The notes: generated by a model from the sequence alone, not told the origin. A stretch of DNA of 64,000 bases from Provencibacterium sp. (GCA_022792175.1 JAAWAN010000021.1:45244-109243); one strand, 5' to 3'; positions 27,237 to 36,204 are shown, counted from the stretch's first letter. Numbers and translations are program-made.

Positions 27237-28007
27237 ATGGATTTACAGATGAATACAGAGCTTGCAGAAAATTACAAAAGCAGGTCGCAGATGGTCCGTA
27301 TTATGTCTGAAGACTGGATAAAGCGCCATATTTTCTGCCCGTGCTGCGGAAATCCCACCCTCTCCCGCTTTCCCAATAACCAGCCGGTGGCTGACTTTTA
27401 CTGCCCGGTATGCAGAGAAGAATTTGAGCTGAAGAGCAAAGGCGGACATATTGGTGATACTGTCACAGATGGCGCATATGATATGATGATTGCGCGCATA
27501 CAATCTACCCATAACCCCAACTTTTTCTTTATGAATTATCATCAGAAGGAATTGCGCATCCAAAGCCTCTTTCTTGTACCTAAATATTTTTTTGCTGCAG
27601 ATATGATTGAAAAGCGCAGGCCTTTAGCGCCAACCGCGCGTAGAGCCGGCTGGACAGGTTGCAATATATTGCTGAAAAAAATTCCGGAAATCGGTAAAAT
27701 CTATCTGGTAAAAGATGGGTATCCTCTCCCCGCAGAAGAGGCTGTTCAAAAATATCAAAGCACCGCTTTTGCAGCAGGCTATAAAGCTGAAATGCGCGGG
27801 TGGATGCTGGATATTTTGACCTGTATCGAACAGATAGGTACCGCAGATTTTTCTTTAAAAAGCATGTATCAATTTGAAGACAATCTGCGAAAAAAGCATC
27901 CTGAAAACCATCATGTAAAAGAAAAAATCCGTCAGCAACTTCAGATTTTGAGAGATCATGGTCTTGTTGAATTTTCCGGAAAAGGGGTTTATAAAAGGCT
28001 GTTTTGA
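27237..28007 (+). CDS. dpnC: DpnI-family methyl-directed restriction endonuclease
   Basis: 256 residues, the length of DpnI. Expected to cut GATC sites carrying N6-methyladenine. Similarity to pneumococcal DpnI runs over the whole length from memory (ARRAGWTGCNI; EKIRQQLQILRD; NNQPVADFYC). The PD-(D/E)xK site falls at the same residue numbers as in DpnI: Asp53, Glu64, Lys66 in ADFYC...EFELKSK. Zinc ligands Cys34, Cys37, Cys56, Cys59 are present, and the C-terminal winged-helix methyl-A reader region (about 180-256) is complete. GGAGGGGG precedes the ATG. No methyltransferase is adjacent, as expected for a type IIM enzyme. AT-richer than its neighbours, suggesting transfer. Confidence 0.95.
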   Translation: MDLQMNTELAENYKSRSQMVRIMSEDWIKRHIFCPCCGNPTLSRFPNNQPVADFYCPVCREEFELKSKGGHIGDTVTDGAYDMMIARIQSTHNPNFFFMNYHQKELRIQSLFLVPKYFFAADMIEKRRPLAPTARRAGWTGCNILLKKIPEIGKIYLVKDGYPLPAEEAVQKYQSTAFAAGYKAEMRGWMLDILTCIEQIGTADFSLKSMYQFEDNLRKKHPENHHVKEKIRQQLQILRDHGLVEFSGKGVYKRLF

Positions 28008-28054
28008 ATCATTTTAAAAAGTTTAAACGGCAGTGTAAAATTAAAACCGGGAAT

Positions 28055-28097
28055 AGAAAAACCGTTTTAACTCTCACAGAGTTAAAACGGTTTTTCT
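28055..28097. terminator. Bidirectional terminator between dpnI-like and pduL genes
   Basis: AGAAAAACCGTTTTAACTCT pairs with its complement around a CAC loop; convergent genes on both sides. Confidence 0.92.
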
Positions 28098-28111
28098 AAA
28101 GGAGTACAGCC

Positions 28112-28687
28112 TTATTTAATAATTTCGCCGTATACCTCGCCTGCGCAGCCGGCTGCGTTTGACTCATCGGTATCGATGTGCATGGCCCAGGCAAAATCAT
28201 CGCGCACGCGCACGACTACGTCGTCAAAAATCAGCGTGCGGCCGTCCGACTCCACCTTTACCTTAACGACCTGCTTGTCGCTGAGGCCTACGCGCTCGGC
28301 ATCCGCTGGAGTGGCATGGATATGGCGCTTGGCGGCAATAACGCCCTCAGTAATCTCCACCTCGCCGCAGGGACCGACCAGCTTGCAGCCCGCGCTGCCC
28401 CCAATATCGCCCGACTCGCGCACCGGAACGCTCAGCCCAATGCTGCGCGCATCGGTCAGCGAGAGCTCCACCTGGGTTTCCTTGCGCACCGGCCCGAGAA
28501 TGGAAACATTTTTCAGCTCGCGCTTGGGGCCGACAATATCCACCCGCTCGGTGCAGGCGAACTGTCCGGGCTGGGAAAGGTCCTTTTTCGGGGTGAGGGC
28601 GGCCCCCTTGCCGAACAGCGTTTCCAAATCCTTCTCGCTTACATGCACATGGCGCGCCGAAGTCTCTACTAATACTTTGTTGTCCAT
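28112..28687 (-). CDS. pduL: Phosphate propanoyltransferase, PduL family
   Basis: 191 residues. Transfers acyl groups between CoA and phosphate (propanoyl or acetyl), giving acyl-phosphate for ATP formation. Two PduL domains with metal-binding histidines: ETSARHVHVSEKDLE at the N-terminus and AAKRHIHATPADAE in the second repeat. GGAGG lies 9 nt before the ATG. No microcompartment shell genes or encapsulation-like N-terminal extension are visible, so it probably serves as a housekeeping phosphotransacetylase. No acetate kinase is in the window. Confidence 0.94.
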   Translation of the reverse strand: MDNKVLVETSARHVHVSEKDLETLFGKGAALTPKKDLSQPGQFACTERVDIVGPKRELKNVSILGPVRKETQVELSLTDARSIGLSVPVRESGDIGGSAGCKLVGPCGEVEITEGVIAAKRHIHATPADAERVGLSDKQVVKVKVESDGRTLIFDDVVVRVRDDFAWAMHIDTDESNAAGCAGEVYGEIIK

Positions 28688-28784
28688 TGCCTGATACCTC
28701 CGTTTTCAGATGGCTGTACCGCTTCCCTTTGGGAGGCGGCAAAATTCCTCTTCTCCATTTTAAAGCGTCCGGACATAAAATGCA

Positions 28785-28852
28785 AGGCGCTGCCCGCAAA
28801 ATGCTAAAAACCATCCCGGTTTTTACACCTTTGCAGGCAGCGCCTGTTTTTT
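28785..28852 (+). other. Nested hairpin with T-run, no plus-strand gene upstream
   Basis: Outer arms AGGCGCTGCC-CGCA and TGC-GGCAGCGCCT, inner hairpin AAAAACC/GGTTTTT, followed on the plus strand by six T. Both flanking genes are on the minus strand, so a plus-strand terminator would belong to an unseen short transcript; otherwise it is a 3' structure of the sulfatase mRNA. Confidence 0.45.
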
Positions 28853-28881
28853 AGAGACGGATCGCTCTTTTTGGCGGTCTG

Positions 28882-30237
28882 CTATTTTTGTGCCGGGTGG
28901 ATTTCCGGTGTTTTGCCCTCCTCCCGCCGGATGTGCTCCAGCAGCTTCTGGCGCAGCTTTTCGCATACCCCGGCAAAGGAGGGGTCTGCTGCCAGGTTTA
29001 CCCGCTGATAGGGGTCGTTTTGAAGGTCATAGAGATACCGTTCCTCATAGACCGGGAAATCCGGCAGGTTGGGGTCGGTCCCCTCGGGGGCCTGTACACA
29101 GTAGGTCCAAGAGGGGGTGCGCAGCGCGCGGCCGACGCCGCTTTCGCTGATCTGCACAAAGACCTCCTCATGGATGGGCTGTCCCGGGTTTTCCAGCAGC
29201 CTCTGCATGGGAATGCCGCGCATCTGCTCCGGCGTTTTTATACCTGCCGCTGCCAGCAGTGTCGGAGCGATGTCGATAAGGCTGCTCAGCTCGTTTACTA
29301 CATGCCCGCCGTCGAAAATGCCGCCCTTGGCGATAAACGGCACATGCAGGCTGTCGTCATGGCAGGAGCGCTTATATTCCCGGTTGCGCGTACAGAAATG
29401 CGAGCCATGGTCGGAAGTATAGAAGATAACGGTATTTTCATAAATTCCCTGGCGCTTTAGCTCTTCTACAAGCCGGCCGACATTTTCATCCAGGCTGCGG
29501 CACTGGCCAAGGTAATCGGGCAGCTGCTCGCGCCAATCGCCGCCCGTCCCCGCAAGGTCGCCGGGAACGGGGAAATCGCGGTAGCGCTCGCGGCTTCCCT
29601 CTGGCCCCTCAAAGCGGTTGCGGTCGTTCTGGTGGTGCGGCTCGATATAGGAGATGAAGAGGAAAAAGGGAGCTTTTTTCTCCCTTTTCAGATATTCCAG
29701 GGCAAAGTCGGTGGTCGCATCGGCACGGTAATTTTCAAAGTCCCTCCGGTTGCCGTCCCCGTCATACATATACCCGCCGTAGCCGTGGGAGGTAAACTCC
29801 AAAACGTCGGCGGCAATCCAGAAGTCCTTGTAGCCGCCGCGGTATTCGGGCGGAATGGCTGCTGTTTTATAATCGATGCTGTCCGCTGTGGGCCGGAAGG
29901 AATGGTGGGAGGCCAGGTGCCATTTGCCGACATAGGCGGTTTCATAGCCTGCATCGTTAAAATAAGAGGCCAGGCTTTTTTCGGAGAGGGGAAGCATCCG
30001 GTCATTGACCTCGCAGCCGATGGAGGTCGGATATTTTCCGGTCTGGATACAGGCCCTGGCCGGTCCGCAGACCGGCTGGCAGGTCATTGCGCTGTTAAAG
30101 CGGGTGCCCTCAGCGGCCAGCCGGTCGAGGTTTGGCGTCAGGTTGAAATGAGCGCCCAGCGGCTGGCCATAGCAGCTGACGGTATCATGCCTCTGCTGGT
30201 CGGAAAAGATAAACAGGATGTTCGGACGTTTTGTCAT
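28882..30237 (-). CDS. Sulfatase family protein (Cys-type)
   Basis: 451 residues. Second sulfatase of the window. Motifs: NILFIFSDQQRHDT, TPNLDRLAAEGTRFNSA, the activation motif C-G-P-A-R followed by ACIQTGKYP (Cys to formylglycine), AYVGKWHLASHH and FYTSDHGSHFCTR. No signal peptide, so probably cytoplasmic. ATG 30237 is preceded by GGAGG; a longer frame upstream has no site. It lies downstream of the binding-protein and permease genes on the same strand, forming the second sulfated-glycan uptake locus. Confidence 0.93.
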   Translation of the reverse strand: MTKRPNILFIFSDQQRHDTVSCYGQPLGAHFNLTPNLDRLAAEGTRFNSAMTCQPVCGPARACIQTGKYPTSIGCEVNDRMLPLSEKSLASYFNDAGYETAYVGKWHLASHHSFRPTADSIDYKTAAIPPEYRGGYKDFWIAADVLEFTSHGYGGYMYDGDGNRRDFENYRADATTDFALEYLKREKKAPFFLFISYIEPHHQNDRNRFEGPEGSRERYRDFPVPGDLAGTGGDWREQLPDYLGQCRSLDENVGRLVEELKRQGIYENTVIFYTSDHGSHFCTRNREYKRSCHDDSLHVPFIAKGGIFDGGHVVNELSSLIDIAPTLLAAAGIKTPEQMRGIPMQRLLENPGQPIHEEVFVQISESGVGRALRTPSWTYCVQAPEGTDPNLPDFPVYEERYLYDLQNDPYQRVNLAADPSFAGVCEKLRQKLLEHIRREEGKTPEIHPAQK

Positions 30238-30337
30238 TATCAGTGCCTCCTTCTGGCAGTTTGGGGGACAGCTTTTCTTCAGTATACACCTAAATCCGCC
30301 CCATAGGGACAAAATTTTAAAATATAGAGAAAAGAGA

Positions 30338-30362
30338 AGAGGCGGGCCAAGCGGCCCGCCTT
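30338..30362 (-). terminator. Terminator after the second binding-protein gene
   Basis: On the minus strand AGGCGGGCC/GGCCCGCCT with a short loop followed by CTTCTCTTTTCT. The sulfatase further on would then depend on read-through or its own promoter. Confidence 0.65.
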
Positions 30363-30372
30363 CCGGCATCCT

Positions 30373-31953
30373 TTACTGGAGAGCCTTGTAGGCTTCGTTT
30401 ACTTCCTGCTCAATCTTATCGCCGCCCATTGCATAGAACTCCTTGACGTAGTCGTCCCAAGTGTCTACCGACTGGCCCATCACAATCTTGGCCAGGTACT
30501 GGGTAAAGAGCTGGCTGCAGGTATCCGGGTAGTCGAGCATAGAGGGGGTGGTGCCCCAGTATTTATTTTCCCGGTAGCCGTCTGCAAAGGTTTCAAAGCA
30601 GTGAACCGCTTCATCTACCAGCCAGCGCCGGTCAACAATCTGCAAAAAGCGGACAGGGTTGCCGAGACCCTTGGCGTAAATTTCATCATAAGTACTGGTT
30701 TGAATAACCTTCGACTGATCCTCGCTCAATGTAAAGTCTTCGCCTTCAACGCCAACTGAGCAGAGGTAAAAGCCGCCATTTTCACCGTCATCCACCGACC
30801 AGTTGAGCAGCTGCATCAGTACATCCACATCCTCGCAGGAGGAGGAAATGGCGCGGATATTGCCATAACCGGGCGAGCTTTCCTGGCGGCCGGACTCTCC
30901 CCGCGGCCCCTTCAGAGTGGGAATCGGGGCAAGCTTGGCGTCGGGCGTTACCGCGAGCAGCGCAGCCGTTCCCGGCTGAACGGGCGAACCGGTAAATCCG
31001 CTGCCCTCATAAACACCGCCCTTGGAGTTGGCAAATTTCTGATCCTTGAGGCTGCTGTCGTTTGTGAAGATATCGGGGTCGATGAGCCCCTCCTGATACC
31101 ACTGCTGCAGGGTCGCCAACGCCTCCTTGGCAGCCGGGAGGGTACTGCCCATGCGCAGGCCATCCGGCGTTTCCATCCAGAAGGTGGGCTGGATGCCATA
31201 GGCGCCGAAGATGTTGTCAAATACGGTCGTCTTGGTGCCCAGATAGCCGAAGGTGTCGTTTTGGCCGTTGCCGTCCGGGTCCTGCTCTTTGAAGGCTGTC
31301 ATGACATCGTGCAGCTCGTCAATCGTGGTAGGAACCGCCATGCCGACCTTGTCCAGCCAGTCCTGACGGATAATCAGCCCATCGGTATTCGGGCCGTTGA
31401 TAGCGCCCTCCAGATAGCCGACAGGGAAGGCGTAGAGGTGCCCGTCATAGGTAACGGCATCCAGCTCAGATTGCCGCATACGGTCCTTAATGGCGGGCAG
31501 TTGGTCGAGCTTATCCTCGAGCGGGATGATGAGGCCCTGGTCAGCAAAGCTGGTCAGCGTTACCATGTTGACATTCATGCAGTCGGGCATTGAATCGCTG
31601 GCAGCTAAAACGTTCAGCTTATCATAATACTCTGTTCCGCCGATGGCGACGACCTCCCAGTCGATGTCCGGCAGGCCGTAGGCCTTCATGGCGTCCTTCA
31701 TAATCTGATAGCCAACCCCGCCGTCCGCCGGATAGGCGGGCCATGCACCGCTGCGGTAGATGGTGAAATGATAGCTCTTCCCATCTTCTGCCGGGGCGGC
31801 TTCGGAGGAGGCGGGTGCGGAAGAAGCGGGGGCTGCGGAGGACGCCGGGGCGGCAGAGGAGGCGCCTCCGCCTCCCGAGGAGCAGGAGGCCAGCCCGACG
31901 GCAAGGCCTGCGCAGAGCATTGCCGCTATCGCGCGCTGAGTTGGTTTGTTCAT
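30373..31953 (-). CDS. Extracellular solute-binding lipoprotein (LplA/YtcQ-type)
   Basis: 526 residues. Signal peptide with lipobox GLASC, a Gly/Ala/Ser/Pro linker (about 27-60), then the binding domain (NVLAASDSMPDCMNVNMVTL; LIIRQDWLDKVGMAVPTT; EQDPDGNGQNDTFGY). Only distantly like the binding protein at 1165, so a different glycan is likely. ATG 31953 has GGAG upstream; the in-frame GTG further up overlaps that site. It follows the two permeases of the same strand. Confidence 0.92.
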   Translation of the reverse strand: MNKPTQRAIAAMLCAGLAVGLASCSSGGGGASSAAPASSAAPASSAPASSEAAPAEDGKSYHFTIYRSGAWPAYPADGGVGYQIMKDAMKAYGLPDIDWEVVAIGGTEYYDKLNVLAASDSMPDCMNVNMVTLTSFADQGLIIPLEDKLDQLPAIKDRMRQSELDAVTYDGHLYAFPVGYLEGAINGPNTDGLIIRQDWLDKVGMAVPTTIDELHDVMTAFKEQDPDGNGQNDTFGYLGTKTTVFDNIFGAYGIQPTFWMETPDGLRMGSTLPAAKEALATLQQWYQEGLIDPDIFTNDSSLKDQKFANSKGGVYEGSGFTGSPVQPGTAALLAVTPDAKLAPIPTLKGPRGESGRQESSPGYGNIRAISSSCEDVDVLMQLLNWSVDDGENGGFYLCSVGVEGEDFTLSEDQSKVIQTSTYDEIYAKGLGNPVRFLQIVDRRWLVDEAVHCFETFADGYRENKYWGTTPSMLDYPDTCSQLFTQYLAKIVMGQSVDTWDDYVKEFYAMGGDKIEQEVNEAYKALQ

Positions 31954-32002
31954 TTTTAAAATCACTCCTTATTATGGTATGGGGAATCTTTCAGAAAAGG
32001 GA

Positions 32003-32869
32003 TCACCCCTTGACCGAGCCAATCATCACGCCCTTGACAAAATATTTCTGCAGGAACGGGTAAACACACAAAATAGGGGCGATAGAAACGATAATGGTGG
32101 CGCCGACGACCGACTCCACCGCCGACTGCGCGCCTTCGCCGGTGGTACGGGCAAGCAGCTGCCCGTCAATCACCTGGCGGATATAAAGCGGGAGGGTAAA
32201 GTTTTCCCGGCTGTTCATATAGATAAGCGGGCCCATGAAGTTGTTCCAGGAGGCAACGGCCAGCCAGAGGCCGACCGTTGCCAGCACCGCCTTGGAAAGA
32301 GGGAGGATAATCTGAAAGAAGATACGCAGCGGCCCTGCCCCATCGATAAAGGCGGCTTCCTCCAGTTCGGCGGGCATGGCAGAGAAGAAGTTTTTCATAA
32401 TAATGGTGTTATAGGGCGTGACGATTGCCATCAAAATCAGCGCCCAGAGATTATCAATGAGATTGAGATCCTTCACCGTCAGATAGGTGGGAATGAGTCC
32501 CCCGTTAAAAATCATGCAGAACACGACGGCGAAAGAGAGAAAGCGGTTGCCTGCCACCCCCTTTTTTGAGAGCCCATAGGCCAGCATAGCGGTAAAAAAC
32601 ATGCCGATGACGGTTGTCAGCACCGCACAATAGATGCTGTTATAGTAGGAGGTCCAGATAAAAGAGCTTTTCATCACCTGCCGGTAGGCGCCGGTAGTAA
32701 ACTGCCGCGGCAGGAGGAAAATGCCTCCGCGTGTCGCCTCGGTAGAAGAGCTCAGCGACAGGCACAGCTCATGCCAGAAGGGATAGAGCATCACCAGGCT
32801 GACTATTGCCAGCAGCAGGATATTGATAGCGTCAAAGCTGCGGTCCCCCCAGCCTTTTTTTACTTTCAT
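32003..32869 (-). CDS. Carbohydrate ABC transporter permease, LplC/YtcP-type
   Basis: 288 residues, about six membrane helices. The ATPase-contact loop is MPAELEEAAFIDGAGPLRIF followed by LPLSKAVLATVGL; the C-terminus KGVMIGSVKG matches the paralogue at 211. ATG 32869 (GGGGGCG upstream) is preferred over a longer frame. Partner of the LplB-type permease 43 bp upstream. Confidence 0.92.
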   Translation of the reverse strand: MKVKKGWGDRSFDAINILLLAIVSLVMLYPFWHELCLSLSSSTEATRGGIFLLPRQFTTGAYRQVMKSSFIWTSYYNSIYCAVLTTVIGMFFTAMLAYGLSKKGVAGNRFLSFAVVFCMIFNGGLIPTYLTVKDLNLIDNLWALILMAIVTPYNTIIMKNFFSAMPAELEEAAFIDGAGPLRIFFQIILPLSKAVLATVGLWLAVASWNNFMGPLIYMNSRENFTLPLYIRQVIDGQLLARTTGEGAQSAVESVVGATIIVSIAPILCVYPFLQKYFVKGVMIGSVKG

Positions 32870-32912
32870 GTAATCGCCCCCGTGTCTACAGTTCAAATAG
32901 GGATTATCCGGT

Positions 32913-33863
32913 TTACCAGATCCCGTCCTGCCCGAGCTTGCCTGTAATAAAGTTCGAAAGGCTTACCAGGATGAGGCCGACCACCGACTGGAACAGACCG
33001 GCGGCTGCGGCATAGGAAAAGCGCCCCTGTGCCAGGCCATAGCGGTAAACGAAGGTATCGAGCACATCGCCCACGTCCATCGTGGCGGAGGTCTGCAGCA
33101 CATACATTTGGTCGAAGCCGGCGCTTAAGAGGCTTCCGGTGCGCAGGATCAGCATGACGGCGATTGTGCCGGCAATAGAGGGGATGGTGATGTTCCAGAT
33201 TTTCTGGAAGCGGTTGGCCCCATCTACAGTAGCCGCCTCATACAGGTCAGGGCTGACCCCGGTGATAGCGGCCAGGTATACGACCGTTCCCCAGCCAGAT
33301 TCCTTCCAGATGTCGGAGACCACCACCAGCCAGCGGAAATTTGCCGGCTCGAGCAGCGGGTTTTTGGAAACGCCGAAAAGAGAGAGCACGCCCACTGACG
33401 GGGAGAGGATGGTCATCAGAATACCGCCGACCACTACCCACGAGATGAAGTGCGGCAGATAAACGGTCGTCTGTACCACCCTTTTCAGATTCAGGTTCGC
33501 CACCTCGTTGATCATCAGCGCCAGCATGACAGGAGCAGGGAAACCGAAGAGGAGCTTGAGAATAGAAATATAGATGGTGTTGAAAAGCACCCCTGTAAAC
33601 TGGGAGTTGGAAAAGAGCATTTGGAACCATTTAAACCCGGCCCACTCACTCCCCCAGACGCCCTGGGAGATTTTAAAATCCTTAAAAGCGATGACAACGC
33701 CGCCCATCGGCAGATAACGGAAGACAAGCAGCGCAGCCAGCCCCGGCAGCATCAGCAGATAGTAGTATTTGTGCGTTTTGAAATTCTTTTTAAAGCAGGC
33801 CCATCTGCTCTGCGCTTTTAACTGAGCGGCCCCCTTCTTCTTGCATATGGTTGCGTTGGACAC
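32913..33863 (-). CDS. ABC transporter permease, LplB-type
   Basis: 316 residues. Typical LplB start (FKTHKYYYLLMLPGLAALL) and ATPase-contact loop (SPDLYEAATVDGANRFQKIW). C-terminus ITGKLGQDGIW is characteristic. Starts with GTG 33863, seven nt after GGGGGG. First gene of the minus-strand operon permease-permease-binding protein-sulfatase, divergent from the AraC sensor at 34069. Confidence 0.92.
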   Translation of the reverse strand: MSNATICKKKGAAQLKAQSRWACFKKNFKTHKYYYLLMLPGLAALLVFRYLPMGGVVIAFKDFKISQGVWGSEWAGFKWFQMLFSNSQFTGVLFNTIYISILKLLFGFPAPVMLALMINEVANLNLKRVVQTTVYLPHFISWVVVGGILMTILSPSVGVLSLFGVSKNPLLEPANFRWLVVVSDIWKESGWGTVVYLAAITGVSPDLYEAATVDGANRFQKIWNITIPSIAGTIAVMLILRTGSLLSAGFDQMYVLQTSATMDVGDVLDTFVYRYGLAQGRFSYAAAAGLFQSVVGLILVSLSNFITGKLGQDGIW

Positions 33864-33972
33864 TTTGCAGCCCCCCTTTGCTGTTGGCTTTAATCATAGC
33901 AGTAAATAATACATTTTGTGATGCAGACAGAAAAATATCACCGAATGTGTAGGCGGACAAACTGAATCTTTG

Positions 33973-34002
33973 TTGACTATATACCATAAATAGTGCTATA
34001 CT
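33973..34002 (+). promoter_or_regulatory. Promoter of the membrane AraC regulator
   Basis: TTGACT, 18-nt spacer, TATACT with TG one base upstream. It lies in the divergent spacer shared with the importer operon. Confidence 0.75.
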
Positions 34003-34068
34003 AAAACAAAAATCCATCGTTTTTTATGGAATTTTGTGGGAGCCACTGTTTTGGGGAAGGAAGGCGCT

Positions 34069-36120
34069 ATGAAGAAATATCTGAACCGGAGATATATTCG
34101 TTTTTTCTCTCTTTGCTTTTTGTGCCTGTTCTGTATCTCCGGCAGTCTGGTAAGCGGGCTGCATATTCGGGAAATCCGGAAGGAGCGCAGCAGCTATCAG
34201 CTCTCGCTTGAGGATGAAACCCAGAAATATGCGCGCTATTTTACCAGTGGCTTTACTTCAACGGTAGATGCATGCAACAACATTTTCCTTTCCCGGTGGT
34301 ATACCCACCTGAAAAACAACGCCAATATTTATCTTGGGGAGTTTGATGTTCTGCGCCGCAAGGAGATACAGGAGGAGCTGATCGGGAAAATAACGGCGAT
34401 GGAATTTGTCAGCGATGTGCTGATCATCGTGCCCCGGCAGGACCGCGTTATCAGCAAAAACGGCTGGCTGAGCATTGAGGAATACAACAAATATTTCAAA
34501 TCGGTGGAAATCGCCTGCGAGCCGGATGGCGCGGCGCAGGTGCAGCTTTGGGGAAACGGGCTGTGCACCGTTATCCTGGAGGATGTCACCTTTGGAAAAA
34601 ACCGGGGGACTATTGCCATTTTGCTCAATCAAAAGGAGCTCTCGAGCGCCATGGAGCAGATGCGCCCGCAGGGGGCGGACTTTGTCCGCGCAACAATGGG
34701 CGGGCAGGTAATCTATGAATATGGCCGGCAGCAGGAGCGCATGGAGGTGCGAACGGTCTCCTCCAGCTTTCCGGCCTTTTCGATTGAGGCGGGCTACCTG
34801 CGCTATGAGGATTCGCTGCTGCATGCGCGCATCGCCTTCTGGGTGCTGATGCTCATCATCTCCGCGCTGGCGAGTCTGCTGCTGGCGGCGACCATCACCT
34901 TTATTTCCTTTCGGCCGTTGCACAAGCTGCTGCCGGGGGCGGATGGCGAAAAGCTGCTGCCGGGCAGCGACCCCTACCGCGTTCTGCGCGACTATATGGA
35001 TTCCTGCAGCGCGCAGAACCGGGAGCTGCAGCAGGAGAAGGCCGAGCTGGATGCCTTGATGCAGCGCTTTATGGAGCTGATGAAAAACGAGATTCTGTTC
35101 GGCATGCTCACCAACCCCCAGTTTGACTTTATGAATGAATATATCTGCTCCTATATCCCCTGGATACATGACGGGCTGCCCTACATGATGGCCATTCTGG
35201 AACCGAAGCGCCCGGAGGATACGCCGGATGAGGCGCTTTTGGAGAGCCTTGCGGACCCGGCCGGGCATTTTTATGGGTTTACTATTCTCGGCCATGTCTG
35301 CTGCGCGCTTTTTTGGCTGGAGGACCCGGCAGGCGCCAAAAAGCTCAGCAGCCGGCTCAGCCAGATGGAGGACCAGCGCTACTACTGCGCATTCAGCGAC
35401 CTTCTGCAGGAGCCGGAGGAGATGCGCGGCGCCTACCTGCTTTTGCAGAGAGAGATTGACCAGCAGCACAAGGAGGCGATGGAGCTGCCCTTCACCCTGC
35501 AGCTGCAGATTGCCGGTCATATTCAGGCCAGCCGCAGCGATGCGTGCAGAACACTGCTCGAGCAGGAGCGCGCCGCCTATGGACCGGACCCCTTCTTCCT
35601 TCTGCTTTTGCGGATAGCCGGGGAATATGATTTCGATGGGGAGCCGGCGCAGCAGGAATACCGCCGGCTGCACGCGCAGAGCCCAAAGGGGGAAAGGGAC
35701 GAAAAGAGCTGGCAGGCGGTATTGCGGCTGGCGGGAGAGCTCTGCCAGCGGGTCAGCCATACCCATGAAACCGGCATGGAGCAGACGGCGGGGGCTATCC
35801 GCAGCTATATTGAGGAGCACTACTGCGATCCGGAGCTCTGCGTCAAACAGCTGGCGGATGAATTTTCGATGCACCGCACGCTGGTCTCTAAAATTTTCAA
35901 GGCCGGAACGGGAATGAGCTTTTCCGAATATCTGCTGCAGCTGCGCATGAAGCGCTCGCAGGATCTGCTTCGCGGCAGCCAGCAGAGCATAGCGGCGATC
36001 GCCGAGGAGGTGGGGTATGTGAACTATACCACCTTTAAGCGCGCCTTTATCCGCTATGCGGGCATCTCCCCCCGAGACTACCGAAACGGCGCCGCTGCGG
36101 TAAAAACGCAGCCCGGATAA
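34069..36120 (+). CDS. Membrane-bound AraC-family sensor/regulator
   Basis: 683 residues. One-component sensor: N-terminal membrane helix (about 10-30), extracellular sensing region (about 30-260, Cache-like by position), second helix (about 263-290), a cytoplasmic linker, and a C-terminal AraC DNA-binding domain with two helix-turn-helix motifs (CVKQLADEFSMHRTLVSKIF; IAAIAEEVGYVNYTTFKRAF). This architecture (YesN/MsmR-like) typically activates adjacent Lpl-type sugar operons; the divergent importer at 30373-33863 is the obvious target. ATG 34069 is preceded by GGAAGGAAGG; ATG 34036 has none. Confidence 0.9.
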   Translation: MKKYLNRRYIRFFSLCFLCLFCISGSLVSGLHIREIRKERSSYQLSLEDETQKYARYFTSGFTSTVDACNNIFLSRWYTHLKNNANIYLGEFDVLRRKEIQEELIGKITAMEFVSDVLIIVPRQDRVISKNGWLSIEEYNKYFKSVEIACEPDGAAQVQLWGNGLCTVILEDVTFGKNRGTIAILLNQKELSSAMEQMRPQGADFVRATMGGQVIYEYGRQQERMEVRTVSSSFPAFSIEAGYLRYEDSLLHARIAFWVLMLIISALASLLLAATITFISFRPLHKLLPGADGEKLLPGSDPYRVLRDYMDSCSAQNRELQQEKAELDALMQRFMELMKNEILFGMLTNPQFDFMNEYICSYIPWIHDGLPYMMAILEPKRPEDTPDEALLESLADPAGHFYGFTILGHVCCALFWLEDPAGAKKLSSRLSQMEDQRYYCAFSDLLQEPEEMRGAYLLLQREIDQQHKEAMELPFTLQLQIAGHIQASRSDACRTLLEQERAAYGPDPFFLLLLRIAGEYDFDGEPAQQEYRRLHAQSPKGERDEKSWQAVLRLAGELCQRVSHTHETGMEQTAGAIRSYIEEHYCDPELCVKQLADEFSMHRTLVSKIFKAGTGMSFSEYLLQLRMKRSQDLLRGSQQSIAAIAEEVGYVNYTTFKRAFIRYAGISPRDYRNGAAAVKTQPG

Positions 36121-36128
36121 AAAAGAAA

Positions 36129-36176
36129 CCAGAGGGGCGTATTGCAAAACGAAAGTTTTGCAATACGCCCCTCTGG
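36129..36176. terminator. Terminator with 22-bp perfect stem and GAAA loop
   Basis: CCAGAGGGGCGTATTGCAAAAC pairs perfectly with its complement around GAAA. T-rich on the minus side (ends the MBL gene transcript), and also after the AraC gene. Contains the TTGCAAAA/TTTTGCAA core seen elsewhere. Confidence 0.9.
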
Positions 36177-36204
36177 AATTTGAAGCATTTTCCGTGCCGA
36201 ACCT

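Noticed and set aside
27034..27252. 72-codon frame before the DpnI-like gene
   Set aside because: It starts inside a terminator stem and overlaps the DpnI start; probably chance.
34258..36147. 629-codon minus-strand frame opposite the AraC sensor gene
   Set aside because: Antisense shadow of a gene with clear helix-turn-helix motifs; no coding signal of its own.
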